A model generated the notes under the pieces. The model ran no database searches, was not told the origin of the DNA, and worked only from the letters and a program-made list of their open reading frames with translations. 64,000 nt of DNA, taken from the NCBI RefSeq assembly GCF_964058995.1, contig NZ_OZ060382.1:124001-188000 (forward strand), in the 5' to 3' direction. Positions within the stretch are counted from its first letter, which is position 1; each line of letters begins with the position of its first letter. Positions 1 to 10,113 of the stretch are shown piece after piece. The DNA comes from Buchnera aphidicola (Chaitophorus populicola) (GTDB lineage: Bacteria; Pseudomonadota; Gammaproteobacteria; Enterobacterales; Enterobacteriaceae). The translations under genes and the position numbers were made by a program.

Positions 1-2606
1 CATTTAGAAGTTAAAAATATGAATTTTAATTCATTTTCAAAAATTTTAAATTTTTGAAATAGTTTTGATTTTAAATATAATTTTAATGATATTTCTAAAG
101 AACTATAAATTTTTTGATCTTTTTTTTCTTTTTCTATCATTTTATTTATTTCATTTTTGATTTGAAAAATTATCTTCCAAGTTTGTGCATTAATTATATC
201 TGTATTCGGTATTAAGAAAAGTTTATTAAACCATTTTTGTGTAAAGATATTTGTGTTTATATAAGGTATATTTTTCCATATTTCATAAGATGTAAATGGT
301 ATGATAGGTAAAATCCATATAGCAAAAGCCTGTATTATTAAGTATATTGCTGTTTGACAACTTCTTCTATTTTGACTATTTTTATGAGACGTATATAAAC
401 GATCTTTAATGATATCAAAATATATAGAACTCATTTCTAAAAAACAAAAATTTAAAATTTTTTTAGTAACTTTATGAAATTTGTATTTTTGATAAAGATT
501 TTTAATTTGTATTTGTACTTTTAAAGTTTTTTCTATTGCCCAAAGATCTATTTTTAACATTTTATCTTTTGATAAAGAATTCTTTTTAGGATTAAAATCA
601 TATAAATTACTTAATAAAAATCTTGCTGTATTTCGTATTTTTCTGTAAGAATCTGTAGTTTGTTTGATAATATTTTGAGAAACAGAGATATCTTTAGAAT
701 AATTGCTAGATGCAACCCATAATCGTAATATATCTGCTCCAAATTTTTTAATTATATCATTTGGGCTAATTGTATTTCCAACAGATTTAGACATTTTTTG
801 TCCGTCTTGATCTATTGTAAAGCCATGTGTAATGACTTGTTTAAATGGAGCTTGGTTTTTTATAATAGAGGAAATTATTAAAGATGACATAAACCATCCT
901 CTGTGTTGATCTGATCCTTCTATATATAAATCAGAAATATTTTCTTTTTTTTTATATAAATATATAGGAGAAGTATGTATACAACCTGATTCAAACCATA
1001 CGTCTAAAATATCTGAGGATTTACGATAAGATTGACTATCTTTTTTTAAAAATTTATTTTTGTCTAAATTCCACCATGCTTCTATTCCATTTTTTTTCAC
1101 AAGATAAATAATTTTTTTTAAAAGTTTATTTGTATCATTATGTAATAATCCTGTGTCTTTATGTATAAAAAAAGGTAATGGTACACCCCAAGATCTTTGT
1201 CTAGAGATACACCAATCTGGTCGATTTTTTATTAATAATTGTAGATTATTTTTAGTCCATTTTGGTATCCATGAAACATTTTTTGTAATATGAATTGTTT
1301 TTTTTTTAAATGTTTTTTTATTAATGTTAATAAACCATTGTTGAGTAGATCTAAATATAACTGGAGATTTATGTCTCCAACAATGAGGATAACTATGTTT
1401 AATAGATTTTAGTTGTAATAAAGAATTATTTTTTTTTAATAGAGAAATAATTATTTGATTAGATTTAAAAATATTTTTTTTATATATATTTGTATGAATA
1501 TTTTTTTTGTAATTACCATAAGAATCAATTAAATTTTTTGGTTGAATATGATATTTTTGACATGCAATATAGTCTTCTTGACCATGTGCAGGAGCTGTAT
1601 GTACAATTCCAGTTCCAATTTCTAAAGTTACATGTGAACTTAGTATTGTTGGAATATTTATATTAAGAAAAGAGTGCCAAAAATTTAAATTTTCTAATTT
1701 TTTTCCTATAATAGATCCAATTTTTTTATATTTTTTTATTTTTAGAGTTTTAAATACTTCTTTAACTTTTTTTTCAGCAAGAATAAATATTTTTTTTTTT
1801 GTTTGAATTAAACTGTAAATAAATTTTGAATTGATTGAAATAGCTTGACTTGCTGGTAAAGTCCATGGTGTTGTAGTCCAAATAATAATATATATATTTT
1901 TTATAATAGTTTTTTTTTTACTATATTTAAATATTTTAAAAATTTTTTTTGGATTACAAGATTTTAAAGAAAAATATATAGAATCTGATTTTTTTTCTTT
2001 ATATTCTACTTCTGCTTCTGCTAAAGAAGATTGACATTTAATACACCAATGTATTGGTTTTAATCCTTGATACAAAAAATTTTTTTTAAGAATTTTATAA
2101 ATTATTCGTATTATATTTGCTTGATTATGATAATCCATTGTTAATAATGAATTTTTCCAATCAGCTAAGACACCTAATCTTATGAAATCTTTTTTTTGTT
2201 TTAAAACTTGTTTAAGTGCATGTTTTCTGCATTTTAAACGAATGTCTTTTTTAGTTAAATTACAAAAATTTTTTTTATGTTTTTTTTCGATATTATGTTC
2301 AATAGGTAAACCATGACAATCCCAACATGGAATAAATGGTACTTGATATCCTTCAAGTGTTTTATATTTAATAATTATATCTTTTAAAATTTTATTTAAA
2401 GCATGACCTATATGTATTTTACCATTTGCATATGGAGGTCCATCATGAATAATAAATTTTTTTTTATTTTGTCTTGATGTAATAATTAATGCATAAATAT
2501 TTTTTTCTTTCCATTCTTTTAATATTTCTATTTCTTTTTGTGGTAAATTTCCTCTCATAGAAAATTTAGTTTGAGGTAAATTTAAGGTATTTTTATAATT
2601 TATCAT
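1..2606 (-). CDS. ileS: Isoleucyl-tRNA synthetase, 3' end outside window
   Basis: Cytoplasmic class I aminoacyl-tRNA synthetase that charges tRNA-Ile. The ATG at 2606-2604 begins MINYKNTLNLPQTKFSMRG, which matches the E. coli IleRS N-terminus. The frame stays open for 868 codons to the left edge, so about 70 residues, including the C-terminal zinc-binding region, are missing here relative to the usual length near 938. The ATP-binding HIGH motif is at residues 65-68 (within PPYANGKIHIGHA) and KMSKS is at about 604-608 (783-797), both at family positions. The reading frame looks intact, though it holds long T runs on the plus strand (11 at 1790-1800). It is divergent from rpsT, as in E. coli relatives. 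Confidence 0.96.
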   Translation of the reverse strand, partial: MINYKNTLNLPQTKFSMRGNLPQKEIEILKEWKEKNIYALIITSRQNKKKFIIHDGPPYANGKIHIGHALNKILKDIIIKYKTLEGYQVPFIPCWDCHGLPIEHNIEKKHKKNFCNLTKKDIRLKCRKHALKQVLKQKKDFIRLGVLADWKNSLLTMDYHNQANIIRIIYKILKKNFLYQGLKPIHWCIKCQSSLAEAEVEYKEKKSDSIYFSLKSCNPKKIFKIFKYSKKKTIIKNIYIIIWTTTPWTLPASQAISINSKFIYSLIQTKKKIFILAEKKVKEVFKTLKIKKYKKIGSIIGKKLENLNFWHSFLNINIPTILSSHVTLEIGTGIVHTAPAHGQEDYIACQKYHIQPKNLIDSYGNYKKNIHTNIYKKNIFKSNQIIISLLKKNNSLLQLKSIKHSYPHCWRHKSPVIFRSTQQWFININKKTFKKKTIHITKNVSWIPKWTKNNLQLLIKNRPDWCISRQRSWGVPLPFFIHKDTGLLHNDTNKLLKKIIYLVKKNGIEAWWNLDKNKFLKKDSQSYRKSSDILDVWFESGCIHTSPIYLYKKKENISDLYIEGSDQHRGWFMSSLIISSIIKNQAPFKQVITHGFTIDQDGQKMSKSVGNTISPNDIIKKFGADILRLWVASSNYSKDISVSQNIIKQTTDSYRKIRNTARFLLSNLYDFNPKKNSLSKDKMLKIDLWAIEKTLKVQIQIKNLYQKYKFHKVTKKILNFCFLEMSSIYFDIIKDRLYTSHKNSQNRRSCQTAIYLIIQAFAIWILPIIPFTSYEIWKNIPYINTNIFTQKWFNKLFLIPNTDIINAQTWKIIFQIKNEINKMIEKEKKDQKIYSSLEISLKLYLKSKLFQKFKIFENELKFIFLTSK

Positions 2607-2735
2607 AAGTTTTTTTTCTTATTTTGTATTAATAGTATATAATTGAGAATTAATTTTTATAATTTTATCAAAAGTAAATTTTTATTAATTGTAGAATTTA
2701 TATATTTTATATTGAAAATATTTAATTTTTATGTT

Positions 2736-2764
2736 TTGTACTAAAAAAATTATTTTAGTATAAT
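2736..2764 (+). promoter_or_regulatory. Sigma-70 promoter for rpsT
   Basis: A -35 box TTGTAC (2736-2741) and a consensus -10 box TATAAT (2759-2764) are separated by exactly 17 bases and lie about 40 bases before the rpsT start. An inverted repeat with arms TACTAAAA (2739-2746) and TTTTAGTA (2753-2760) spans the spacer and touches both boxes. The promoter call is by consensus. Any regulatory role for the repeat is a guess. Confidence 0.6.
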
Positions 2765-2802
2765 GAAATTATATTATAAGTATTTAAATGCAGGAGTTTA
2801 TT

Positions 2803-3069
2803 ATGGCTAATTTAAAATCTTCTAAAAAAAGTATTCTGTTATCTGTTAAAAGAAAAATTTCTAATAATAAAAATCGTTCTATGATTAAAACATACATAAA
2901 AAAAGTTTTATTATGTATTACGATTAATGATTTTAATAAATCAATGATTGCTTTTAAAAAAATGCAATCTGTAGTAGATCGATATTCTATGAAAAAAATT
3001 ATACATAAAAATAAAGCAGCACGATATAAATCTAATTTATTAAAAAAAATTAGAAACATATCAAAATAA
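2803..3069 (+). CDS. rpsT: 30S ribosomal protein S20
   Basis: Small, basic primary-binding protein of the 30S subunit that contacts 16S rRNA. The 88-residue product starts MANLKSSKKS and ends KNKAARYKSNLLKKIRNISK, close to the 87-residue E. coli S20 pattern, including the conserved IHKNKAARxKxNL region. An upstream in-frame ATG at 2788 would add five residues. The start at 2803 is preferred because AGGAG (2792-2796) sits six bases before it and the protein then begins exactly as the family does. It is transcribed alone from a good promoter, divergent from ileS and convergent with dnaJ. Confidence 0.96.
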   Translation: MANLKSSKKSILLSVKRKISNNKNRSMIKTYIKKVLLCITINDFNKSMIAFKKMQSVVDRYSMKKIIHKNKAARYKSNLLKKIRNISK

Positions 3070-3099
3070 ATATTTTTATTTAATAAAAAATTTTTAGAG

Positions 3100-3150
3100 A
3101 AGCAGTATTGTTTCTAAATTTTATATTAATTTATGAAATTAATACCGCTT
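3100..3150. terminator. Imperfect hairpin between rpsT and dnaJ
   Basis: Arms AAGCAGTATT (3100-3109) and AATACCGCTT (3141-3150) pair at nine of ten positions. A shorter AAATT/AATTT stem is possible inside the loop. T-rich sequence follows on the plus strand and a T run follows on the minus strand, so it could end both convergent transcripts. The mismatch and long loop make this a weaker call than the other hairpins in the window. Confidence 0.42.
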
Positions 3151-3162
3151 TATATTTTATTC

Positions 3163-4299
3163 TCATTTTGTTAAATCTTGAAAAAATTTTTTTACACCAT
3201 CAAAAAATCTTTTTGAACGAGGGTTATTTTTATCTCCTTGATTACCTTTTAAACTATTATTTAAATCATATAGAAGTTTTTTTTGATATTGATTAAGATT
3301 AATTGGTGTTTCCACTATAATTTTACATAATAAATCTCCTGTTATATAGTTTCTAATTGATTGTACACCTTTTCCTTTTACTCGAAATAATTTACCTGTT
3401 TGTGTTTCTGGTGGAATTTTGATTTTTACTTGTCCATTTAAGGTTGGTACTTCAACTTTTCCACCTAATGCTGCTAGAGTAAAATTAATAGGAATTTCAC
3501 AGTATAAATCATTTTTTTTTCTTGTGAAAATAGGATGTTTTTTAATATTGATTTGTATATATAAATCTCCAGAAGCAGCTCCGTTTTCTCCAGCTTCACC
3601 TTCGTTGTTTAATCTAATTTTATCATTATTATCTACTCCAGCAGGAATTTTTATAGAGAGTTTTTTAGATTTTTGAATTCTTCCATATCCATTACAAGTA
3701 TGACATGGATTTTTAATAAATTTTCCTTGACCTTGGCACGAAGGACATGTTTGTTGTACTGTAAAAAATCCTTTTCTCATATGTATATTTCCTTTTCCAT
3801 GACATGTATTACAATTTTCTGGAACTGTTCCTGTTTGTGTTTTATTTCCACGACACGTATGACATTGTTGCAAAGATGGAATATGAATTTCTTTAACTAC
3901 ACCTTTAACTGCTTCTTCTAAGTTTAATGAAATATTATACTGTAAATCTGATCCACGATTATTTTGTCTTTGATTGCTGTTTTCAAAAATATCTCCAAAT
4001 ACATCTCCGAATATATCTCCGAAATCAGTTGAACTGCTAAAAGATCCATTAAAATCATTTCCAGAAGAATTTTGTTCAAAAGCAGAATGTCCATATTGGT
4101 CATACGCTGCTCTTTTATCTGGATTAATTAAAATTTCATATGCTTCTTTAATTTCTTTAAATTTTATTTCTGAGGATTTACTGTTGTTATTTCTATCAGG
4201 ATGGTGTTTTACAGCAAGTCTTTTATAAGCTCGTTTTATTTCTCTATCAGTAGCTGATTTAGAAATATTTAAAATTTTATAATAATCTTTTTTATTCAT
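3163..4299 (-). CDS. dnaJ: Chaperone DnaJ (Hsp40)
   Basis: Co-chaperone that delivers unfolded clients to DnaK and stimulates its ATPase in the cytoplasm. The 378-residue protein has a J domain at about 1-70 with the HPD motif at 33-35, and a Gly/Phe/Ser/Asn-rich linker around 75-115. It also has the complete zinc domain with four CxxCxGxx repeats ([32 protein letters not shown]) and the C-terminal substrate-binding beta domains. Length is essentially that of E. coli DnaJ (376). It follows dnaK on the minus strand after a 111-base gap that holds a GC-rich hairpin, and is presumably co-transcribed from the dnaK heat-shock promoter. Confidence 0.97.
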   Translation of the reverse strand: MNKKDYYKILNISKSATDREIKRAYKRLAVKHHPDRNNNSKSSEIKFKEIKEAYEILINPDKRAAYDQYGHSAFEQNSSGNDFNGSFSSSTDFGDIFGDVFGDIFENSNQRQNNRGSDLQYNISLNLEEAVKGVVKEIHIPSLQQCHTCRGNKTQTGTVPENCNTCHGKGNIHMRKGFFTVQQTCPSCQGQGKFIKNPCHTCNGYGRIQKSKKLSIKIPAGVDNNDKIRLNNEGEAGENGAASGDLYIQINIKKHPIFTRKKNDLYCEIPINFTLAALGGKVEVPTLNGQVKIKIPPETQTGKLFRVKGKGVQSIRNYITGDLLCKIIVETPINLNQYQKKLLYDLNNSLKGNQGDKNNPRSKRFFDGVKKFFQDLTK

Positions 4300-4337
4300 A
4301 TTTTTATCTCTTTTTAAATATTTATTATATATATTTT

Positions 4338-4373
4338 AAACGGGCGTAGATTTTTTTATTTCTTCGCCCGTTT
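4338..4373 (-). promoter_or_regulatory. GC-rich hairpin in the dnaK-dnaJ spacer
   Basis: Perfect 9-bp stem: AAACGGGCG at 4338-4346 pairs with CGCCCGTTT at 4365-4373 around an 18-base loop. Read in the direction of the operon it lies after the dnaK stop and before the dnaJ start, with an A/T-rich sequence behind it. It could be a partial terminator that lowers dnaJ relative to dnaK, or an RNA-processing or stabilising structure. Six consecutive G/C pairs are striking in a spacer that is otherwise almost pure A/T. Confidence 0.7.
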
Positions 4374-4410
4374 GCACTAAAAAAATTAATAAATATTAAT
4401 AATATTAACT

Positions 4411-6330
4411 TTATTTTTTTGAATTTTTTACTTCTTCAAATTCCGCATCTACTACTTTTGGATCTTTTTTTGATTCAGAAGAAGTATTATTTTCATTAGA
4501 TTTGTTAGATGTGTTTTGTTGTTTTGTAGCTTCTATTAATTTTGAAGATACTTTTAACAATTCTTGTATTTTAGATTCAATTTCTTGTTTATTTTCTTTT
4601 TTTAATGCTTCATCTAGATTTTTTAACGCTAATTCAATAGATTCTTTATCTTTGATATCAATTTTATCTTTACATTCTTCTAATTGTTTTCTAGTGCTAT
4701 GTGAAATTTGATCTCCTTGATTTCTAATTTGAACTAATTCTTCAAATTTTCGATCTTCTTCAGCATGAGCTTCTGCTTCGGAAATCATTTTCTTAATTTC
4801 TTCTTCTTTTAATCCAGAAGAGGCTTGTATAGTAATTTTTTGTTCTTTTCCAGTTTTTTTATCTTTTGCAGATACATGTAAAATTCCATCTGCATCAATA
4901 TCAAATGTTACTTCTATTTGCGCCATTCCTCTTGGTGCTGGCTGTATTCCATCTAAATTAAATTGTCCTAAAGATTTATTATCGTTAGATTTTTTACGTT
5001 CACCTTGTAAAACATGAATTGTTACAGCTGATTGATTATCTTCTGCTGTAGAAAAGATTTGGCTATGTTTAGTTGGTATTGTAGTATTTTTATTAATTAA
5101 AGTTGTCATTACACCACCCATAGTTTCAATTCCTAGAGATAATGGTGTTACATCTAATAATAAAACATCTTTTACATCACCCGCTAAAACTCCACCTTGT
5201 ACTGCTGCACCTACAGCTACAGCTTCATCTGGATTTACATCTTTTCTTGGTTCTTTTCCAAAGAATTCTGATACTTTTTTTTGTACCATCGGCATTCTTG
5301 TTTGTCCGCCGACTAATATTATATCGTTTATATCTTGTACAGATAGTTTTGCATCTTTTAATGCTATTTTTACAGGATTAATAGATTTTTTTACTAAATC
5401 TTCTACAAGTGATTCTAATTTAGCTCGAGTGACTTTAATGTTTAAATGTTTTGGTCCATTTGCATCTGCTGTGATGTATGGTAGATTAATATTTGTTTCT
5501 TGCGTAGAAGATAATTCAATTTTAGCTTTTTCTGCAGCTTCTTTTAATCTTTGCATAGCTAATGAATCATTTTTTAAGTTAAATCCTTGTTGTTTTTGAA
5601 ATTCTTCAACTAAATAATTTATTAATCTGCTATCAAAATCTTCTCCACCTAAATGTGTATCTCCGTTAGTTGCTAATACTTCAAATGTTTTTTCTTTATC
5701 TACTTCATCTATTTCTATAATAGAAATATCGAATGTTCCACCACCTAAATCATATACAGCAATTGTTTTATTCCCTTTATTTTTATCTAATCCATATGCT
5801 AATGCTGCAGCAGTAGGCTCATTAATTATTCTTTTAACGTTTAATCCTGCTATTTTTCCTGCATCTTTTGTTGCTTGTCTTTGTGTATCGTTAAAATATG
5901 CTGGTACAGTAATAACAGCTTCAGTAACTTTTTCTCCTAAATAATCTTCTGCTGTTTTTTTCATTTTTTTTAAAACTTCAGCAGATATTTGAGGAGGTGC
6001 TATTTTTTGATTTTTTATATTAATCCATGCATCGTTATTATTTGATTTAACAATTTCATAAGGCATAATAGAAAGATCGCGTTGTACTTCTTGATCTGTA
6101 AATTTTCGACCGATTAATCTTTTAATTGCAAAAAGTGTATTTTTTGGATTAGTAATAGCTTGTCTTTTAGCAGGTTGCCCAACGAGAATTTCTCCATTTT
6201 CAGTATAAGCAATAATTGAAGGTGTAGTACGTTCTCCTTCAGAATTTTCTAAAACTTTAGCTTTATTACCATCCATAATAGCTACACAAGAATTTGTTGT
6301 ACCTAAATCGATTCCAATAATTTTACCCAT
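4411..6330 (-). CDS. dnaK: Chaperone DnaK (Hsp70)
   Basis: ATP-driven chaperone that binds exposed hydrophobic segments with help from DnaJ and GrpE. At 639 residues it has the usual length (E. coli 638). The N-terminal actin-like ATPase begins [20 protein letters not shown], with YDLGGGTFD near 200 and the VGGQTRMP phosphate motif near 340. The substrate-binding domain starts around 390 ([14 protein letters not shown]) and is followed by the helical lid and a Ser/Asn/Lys-rich tail that ends with the typical VVDAEFEEV. It heads the dnaK-dnaJ operon. A strong AAGGAG ribosome site precedes the ATG and a sigma-32-type promoter lies about 100 bases upstream. Confidence 0.98.
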   Translation of the reverse strand: MGKIIGIDLGTTNSCVAIMDGNKAKVLENSEGERTTPSIIAYTENGEILVGQPAKRQAITNPKNTLFAIKRLIGRKFTDQEVQRDLSIMPYEIVKSNNNDAWINIKNQKIAPPQISAEVLKKMKKTAEDYLGEKVTEAVITVPAYFNDTQRQATKDAGKIAGLNVKRIINEPTAAALAYGLDKNKGNKTIAVYDLGGGTFDISIIEIDEVDKEKTFEVLATNGDTHLGGEDFDSRLINYLVEEFQKQQGFNLKNDSLAMQRLKEAAEKAKIELSSTQETNINLPYITADANGPKHLNIKVTRAKLESLVEDLVKKSINPVKIALKDAKLSVQDINDIILVGGQTRMPMVQKKVSEFFGKEPRKDVNPDEAVAVGAAVQGGVLAGDVKDVLLLDVTPLSLGIETMGGVMTTLINKNTTIPTKHSQIFSTAEDNQSAVTIHVLQGERKKSNDNKSLGQFNLDGIQPAPRGMAQIEVTFDIDADGILHVSAKDKKTGKEQKITIQASSGLKEEEIKKMISEAEAHAEEDRKFEELVQIRNQGDQISHSTRKQLEECKDKIDIKDKESIELALKNLDEALKKENKQEIESKIQELLKVSSKLIEATKQQNTSNKSNENNTSSESKKDPKVVDAEFEEVKNSKK

Positions 6331-6658
6331 GTAAATCTCCTTGTGTTATGTGATTATAAAATTAAAAATTTTTAAAAATATAATTTTTTTAAAAAATGAT
6401 ATAAATTTAATTATTATCAATAACAATAAAATGGGGACTATTTAAAATACCTCAAGTCTTTGAGAATAAATTATTTTAAATATAATTTAAAAAGTTAGTT
6501 TTATAATTTTATAATATTTTTTTAAAAATATATTAACAATGTTATTATACTTGAAAAATGATTATTTTACATGTGATATATCAATAGAATTAAAATATTT
6601 ATAATTTAAATATTTTAAAATATTTTTATTTATAAAAATATTTTTTCCTGGAGAGAAT
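6331..6658. other. Divergent dnaK/nuoA spacer
   Basis: Besides the heat-shock promoter for dnaK, this 328-base spacer must hold the start signals of the nuo operon. A possible -35 box TTGAAA at 6551-6556 is visible on the plus strand, but the matching -10 (TGATAT, 6574-6579) is poor, so the nuo promoter is unsettled. GGAG at 6650-6653 is the ribosome site of nuoA. No coding remnant or RNA gene is seen. Confidence 0.5.
6431..6456 (-). promoter_or_regulatory. Sigma-32 heat-shock promoter of dnaKJ
   Basis: Read on the minus strand, CTTGAG (6456-6451) is followed after 14 bases by CCCCAT (6436-6431) and then TTT. This fits the enterobacterial RpoH consensus CTTGAA-N13/15-CCCCATnT with one mismatch in the -35 box. 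It lies about 100 bases upstream of the dnaK start, in the dnaK-nuoA divergent spacer. A CCCC run is very unlikely by chance in this AT-rich spacer. It implies that RpoH is encoded elsewhere in the genome. Confidence 0.85.
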
Positions 6659-7063
6659 ATGCTTTATCAAAATATTATGCAATATATAAATTTTTTTTCT
6701 TTTTTATTTTTTATATTTTCATTTTGTTGTATTGTATTGTTTTTTAGTTGGATTTTAGGAGGAAAATCTTCTTCTTATGAAAAAAATCTACCTTTTGAAT
6801 CTGGAGCTCCTTCTACTGGAAACGCTAGTTTAAGATTTTCAATAAAATTTTATTTGATAGCAATGTTTTTTGTGATATTTGATATTGAATCTTTATATAT
6901 ATATTCTTGGTCTATATGTGTTAGAGAAGCAAAATGGGTTGGATTAATTGAAATGTCTTTTTTTATTTTTATGATATTATTATCTTTAATATATTTATTT
7001 AGAATAAAAGCGTTAAAATTTTTTGAAGATAATAAGTTTAAAAATCATAATTCATCTGAATAA
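6659..7063 (+). CDS. nuoA: NADH-quinone oxidoreductase subunit A
   Basis: Small membrane subunit of complex I at the joint between the peripheral and membrane arms. The 134-residue protein has three hydrophobic segments (about 10-35, 63-85 and 95-115). It carries the family motif of the loop after helix 1, [21 protein letters not shown], followed by [17 protein letters not shown] with the conserved acidic pair DxE. E. coli NuoA is 147 residues, so it is slightly short at the N-terminus. GGAG five bases before the ATG supports this start. It is the first gene of an uninterrupted nuo operon. Confidence 0.94.
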   Translation: MLYQNIMQYINFFSFLFFIFSFCCIVLFFSWILGGKSSSYEKNLPFESGAPSTGNASLRFSIKFYLIAMFFVIFDIESLYIYSWSICVREAKWVGLIEMSFFIFMILLSLIYLFRIKALKFFEDNKFKNHNSSE

Positions 7064-7077
7064 TATATGAGGATTTA

Positions 7078-7740
7078 ATGAAATATACTTTAACTAAGAT
7101 AAATTTTAAAAAAAATAATGAAAAAATAGAAAAAATTACTAATGATCCAATTAAACTAGCGATAAAAAATAATATTTTTTTTGGAAATTTAAAAAAAATT
7201 ATTAATTATTTAGTTAATTGGGGTAGAAAAAATTCTTTATGGCCTTATAATTTTGGATTATCGTGTTGTTATGTTGAAATGGTTACTTCTTTTACTTCCG
7301 TACATGACGTATCTCGTTTTGGTTCAGAAGTTTTAAGAGCATCTCCACGACAAGCAGATGTTATGATTATTGCTGGAACCCCATTTATTAAGATGGCACC
7401 TATTATTAAACGTTTATATGATCAAATGTTAGAACCAAAATGGGTAATTTCTATGGGTTCTTGTGCAAATTCTGGTGGTATGTACGACATTTATTCAGTA
7501 GTACAAGGTATAGATAAAATTTTACCTGTAGATATCTATATACCTGGTTGTCCTCCTAGACCTGAAGCTTATATGCAAGGATTAATGCTTTTGCAAAAAG
7601 TTATTGCAGAAGAAAGAAGACCTTTATCTTGGGTTGTAGGTGACCAAAAAATTTATAAAGCAAATTTTAAATCTAGAAGAGAAAAGAATCGCTCTAAAAT
7701 AGTTTCTTTATATGATCTTAAAAATCCAAATAAAGTATAA
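7078..7740 (+). CDS. nuoB: NADH-quinone oxidoreductase subunit B
   Basis: Peripheral-arm subunit that holds cluster N2, the last iron-sulfur centre before quinone. The 220-residue protein keeps the cysteine ligands: the CC pair in GLSCCYVEM near 64, the cysteine in [12 protein letters not shown] and the one in VPGCPP (here [14 protein letters not shown]). Length equals E. coli NuoB (220). AGGA precedes the ATG. Transcribed 14 bases after nuoA. Confidence 0.97.
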   Translation: MKYTLTKINFKKNNEKIEKITNDPIKLAIKNNIFFGNLKKIINYLVNWGRKNSLWPYNFGLSCCYVEMVTSFTSVHDVSRFGSEVLRASPRQADVMIIAGTPFIKMAPIIKRLYDQMLEPKWVISMGSCANSGGMYDIYSVVQGIDKILPVDIYIPGCPPRPEAYMQGLMLLQKVIAEERRPLSWVVGDQKIYKANFKSRREKNRSKIVSLYDLKNPNKV

Positions 7741-7808
7741 TTTTATAATTTTTAAATAATATAAATTAATTTAATTATAGAATTTTATAGTAAGGTATAA
7801 AAAAATTT

Positions 7809-9605
7809 ATGTTGAATGATAATAATGATGTTTTTTTCTCTAAAAAAAATACATGGGAAGAATATTTTAGATTTCCTATTATTAAAACTTTATCTAATAT
7901 TTTTGGAGTAGAAAGTTTTTTTATACAAAAAACTTGTATTGATCATCCAGTTATTTGGATTAAAAAAGAGAATTTATTAGATTTTATAGATTTTTTATAT
8001 AAAAATAATTGTTATGATATGTTATTTGATTTACATGCAATTGATGAAAGAATGAGAGTAAATAGAAACACTTTTCCTAAATCTGATTTTTCTGTTTTTT
8101 ATTATTTTTTATCTATTAATAAGAATTTAGATTTAATGCTGAAGGTTCCATTATTTGAAAAAAATTTAACAGTTCCAACAATTACTAATTTTTATTCAAA
8201 TGCTAATTGGTATGAACGAGAAATATGGGATATGTTTGGAATTAATTTTTCTGGACATCCGTGTTTAAAACGTATTTTAATGCCTAAAAATTGGATAGGT
8301 CATCCATTAAGAAAAGATTATCCTGCAAGAGCGACAGAATTTTCTTTATATACTTTAACACAGGAAGTACAAGATTTAGAAATGTCTGCTTTAAAGTTTG
8401 ATCCAAAAGAATGGGGTATGCAAACAAATAATCATAATGAAGATTTTATGTTTTTGAATGTAGGACCAAATCATCCTTCTGCTCATGGTGCTTTTCGTAT
8501 TATTTTACAATTGAAAGGAGAAAAAATTATCAATTGTGTGCCAGATATTGGATATCACCATAGAGGTGCTGAAAAAATGAGTGAACGACAATCTTGGCAT
8601 AGTTATATTCCTTATACAGATCGTATTGAATATTTAGGTGGATGTGTTAATGAAATGCCATATATTTTATCAATTGAAAAACTAGCTGGAATTGTTGTTT
8701 CTGCTCGTGTTGAATGTATTCGAGTAATGCTTTCAGAATTATTTCGTATAAATAGTCATTTATTATATATTTCAACTTTTATTCAAGATGTTGGATCTAT
8801 GAGTTCTGTTTTTTTAGCATTTACTGATCGTCAAAAAATTTATGATGTAATAGAATTAATTACTGGATTTCGAATGCATCCTGCTTGGTTTAGGATTGGA
8901 GGACTAGCTAATGATTTACCTAAAGGATGGGAAAGACTATTAAAAGATTTATTAGATTGGATTCCTAAAAGATTAAATTTATATATTAATATTGCTTTAA
9001 AAAATAGTATTTTAATAGCGCGATCTAAAGGAATCGCAGCTTATAATAAAAAAGAAGCTTTATCTTGGGGAGTTACAGGAGCTGGATTAAGAGCAACAGG
9101 AGTTAATTTTGATTTAAGAAAAAATAGACCTTATTCAGGATATGAAAATTTTGATTTTGAAATACCTATAGGTAATGGAATTAGTGATTGTTATCATAGA
9201 GTTTTATTAAAAGTAGAAGAAATATATGAAAGTTTAAAGATTTTAAAACAATGTTTAAAAAATATGCCTGAAGGTTCATATAAATCTGATCATCCTTTAA
9301 CTACTCCTCCTTCTAAAGAAAACACATTACAAGATATAGAGACTTTAATTACACATTTTTTACAAGTTTCATGGGGTACTGTAATTCCATTTGGAGAAAA
9401 TTTACAAATGATTGAAGCTACTAAAGGTATTAATAGTTACTATATAATTAGTGATGGAAGTACGATGAGTTATCGTACTAGAATTAGAACTCCTAGTTTT
9501 GCACATTTACAGCAAATTCCTTCTGTTATAAAAAATAGTTGTATATCAGATTTAATTGTATATTTAGGTAGTATTGATTTTGTTATGTCAGATGTGGATA
9601 GGTAA
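7809..9605 (+). CDS. nuoCD: NADH-quinone oxidoreductase fused subunit C/D
   Basis: Fused subunit that builds, with NuoB, the quinone-binding cavity of complex I. Residues about 1-185 are NuoC (30-kDa family, with [25 protein letters not shown] and LRKDYP). Residues about 205-598 are NuoD (49-kDa family), with [25 protein letters not shown] and the C-terminal [13 protein letters not shown]-like end. The fusion and the 598-residue length match E. coli NuoCD (about 600), so this is the normal enterobacterial state. A weak AAGG about 13 bases before the ATG is the only ribosome site seen. Confidence 0.97.
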   Translation: MLNDNNDVFFSKKNTWEEYFRFPIIKTLSNIFGVESFFIQKTCIDHPVIWIKKENLLDFIDFLYKNNCYDMLFDLHAIDERMRVNRNTFPKSDFSVFYYFLSINKNLDLMLKVPLFEKNLTVPTITNFYSNANWYEREIWDMFGINFSGHPCLKRILMPKNWIGHPLRKDYPARATEFSLYTLTQEVQDLEMSALKFDPKEWGMQTNNHNEDFMFLNVGPNHPSAHGAFRIILQLKGEKIINCVPDIGYHHRGAEKMSERQSWHSYIPYTDRIEYLGGCVNEMPYILSIEKLAGIVVSARVECIRVMLSELFRINSHLLYISTFIQDVGSMSSVFLAFTDRQKIYDVIELITGFRMHPAWFRIGGLANDLPKGWERLLKDLLDWIPKRLNLYINIALKNSILIARSKGIAAYNKKEALSWGVTGAGLRATGVNFDLRKNRPYSGYENFDFEIPIGNGISDCYHRVLLKVEEIYESLKILKQCLKNMPEGSYKSDHPLTTPPSKENTLQDIETLITHFLQVSWGTVIPFGENLQMIEATKGINSYYIISDGSTMSYRTRIRTPSFAHLQQIPSVIKNSCISDLIVYLGSIDFVMSDVDR

Positions 9606-9612
9606 AGATAAA

Positions 9613-10113
9613 ATGAATAAAATAAAAAAATTTAATCAAAAAATATTTATTATTAATAATATAATATATAAAGAAATTAATAGTTTAACAAAGCATACTT
9701 TAGATAATCGATCGATTTTAATTGAATCTTTAAAAATTGTACAAAAATATTATGGATGGGTTTCAGATAAGTCTATTATATTTTTATCTGAAGTATTAAA
9801 GATTCCAGTTAGTGAAATAGAAAGTGTAGCTACTTTTTATAGTCAGATTTTTAGAAATCCTGTAGGTCGTTATGTAATTAAATTTTGTGATAGTGTTGTA
9901 TGTTATATTACTGGATATAAAAAAATTAAACGTTTATTAGAAAATAAATTATGTATTAAATGTGGCGAAACAACTACAGATAATAATTTTACATTATTGC
10001 CCATTTGTTGTTTAGGTGCATGTGATAAAGGACCTGTACTTATGATTAATAATAAAATATATTTTCATTTAAATAAAAATTCTATTTTAAAAATTTTGGA
10101 TTCATTAAAATGA
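9613..10113 (+). CDS. nuoE: NADH-quinone oxidoreductase subunit E
   Basis: 24-kDa subunit that carries the [2Fe-2S] cluster N1a beside the NADH site. The 166-residue form starting [10 protein letters not shown] at 9613 equals the E. coli length. An in-frame ATG at 9574 lies inside nuoCD and would add 13 unrelated residues, so it is rejected. Cluster ligands are visible as FCDSVVC near 96-101 and CCLGAC near 136-141. The start lies seven bases after the nuoCD stop, and the gene ends in an ATGA overlap with nuoF, which suggests translational coupling. Confidence 0.94.
   Translation: MNKIKKFNQKIFIINNIIYKEINSLTKHTLDNRSILIESLKIVQKYYGWVSDKSIIFLSEVLKIPVSEIESVATFYSQIFRNPVGRYVIKFCDSVVCYITGYKKIKRLLENKLCIKCGETTTDNNFTLLPICCLGACDKGPVLMINNKIYFHLNKNSILKILDSLK

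Noticed and set aside
2784-3059. 91-codon minus-strand frame opposite rpsT
   Set aside because: It overlaps the whole of rpsT, and its composition is the mirror of a Lys-rich ribosomal protein.
3108-3296. 62-codon plus-strand frame across the rpsT-dnaJ junction
   Set aside because: It covers the probable terminator and the antisense of the dnaJ end; no ribosome site is seen.
5142-5381. Plus-strand frame with a Leu/His-rich, zipper-like protein opposite dnaK
   Set aside because: It is the antisense shadow of conserved dnaK codons; it has no ribosome site and no family resemblance.
9574-9612. Upstream ATG for nuoE inside nuoCD
   Set aside because: It would add 13 unrelated residues overlapping nuoCD; the start at 9613 gives the family length of 166.
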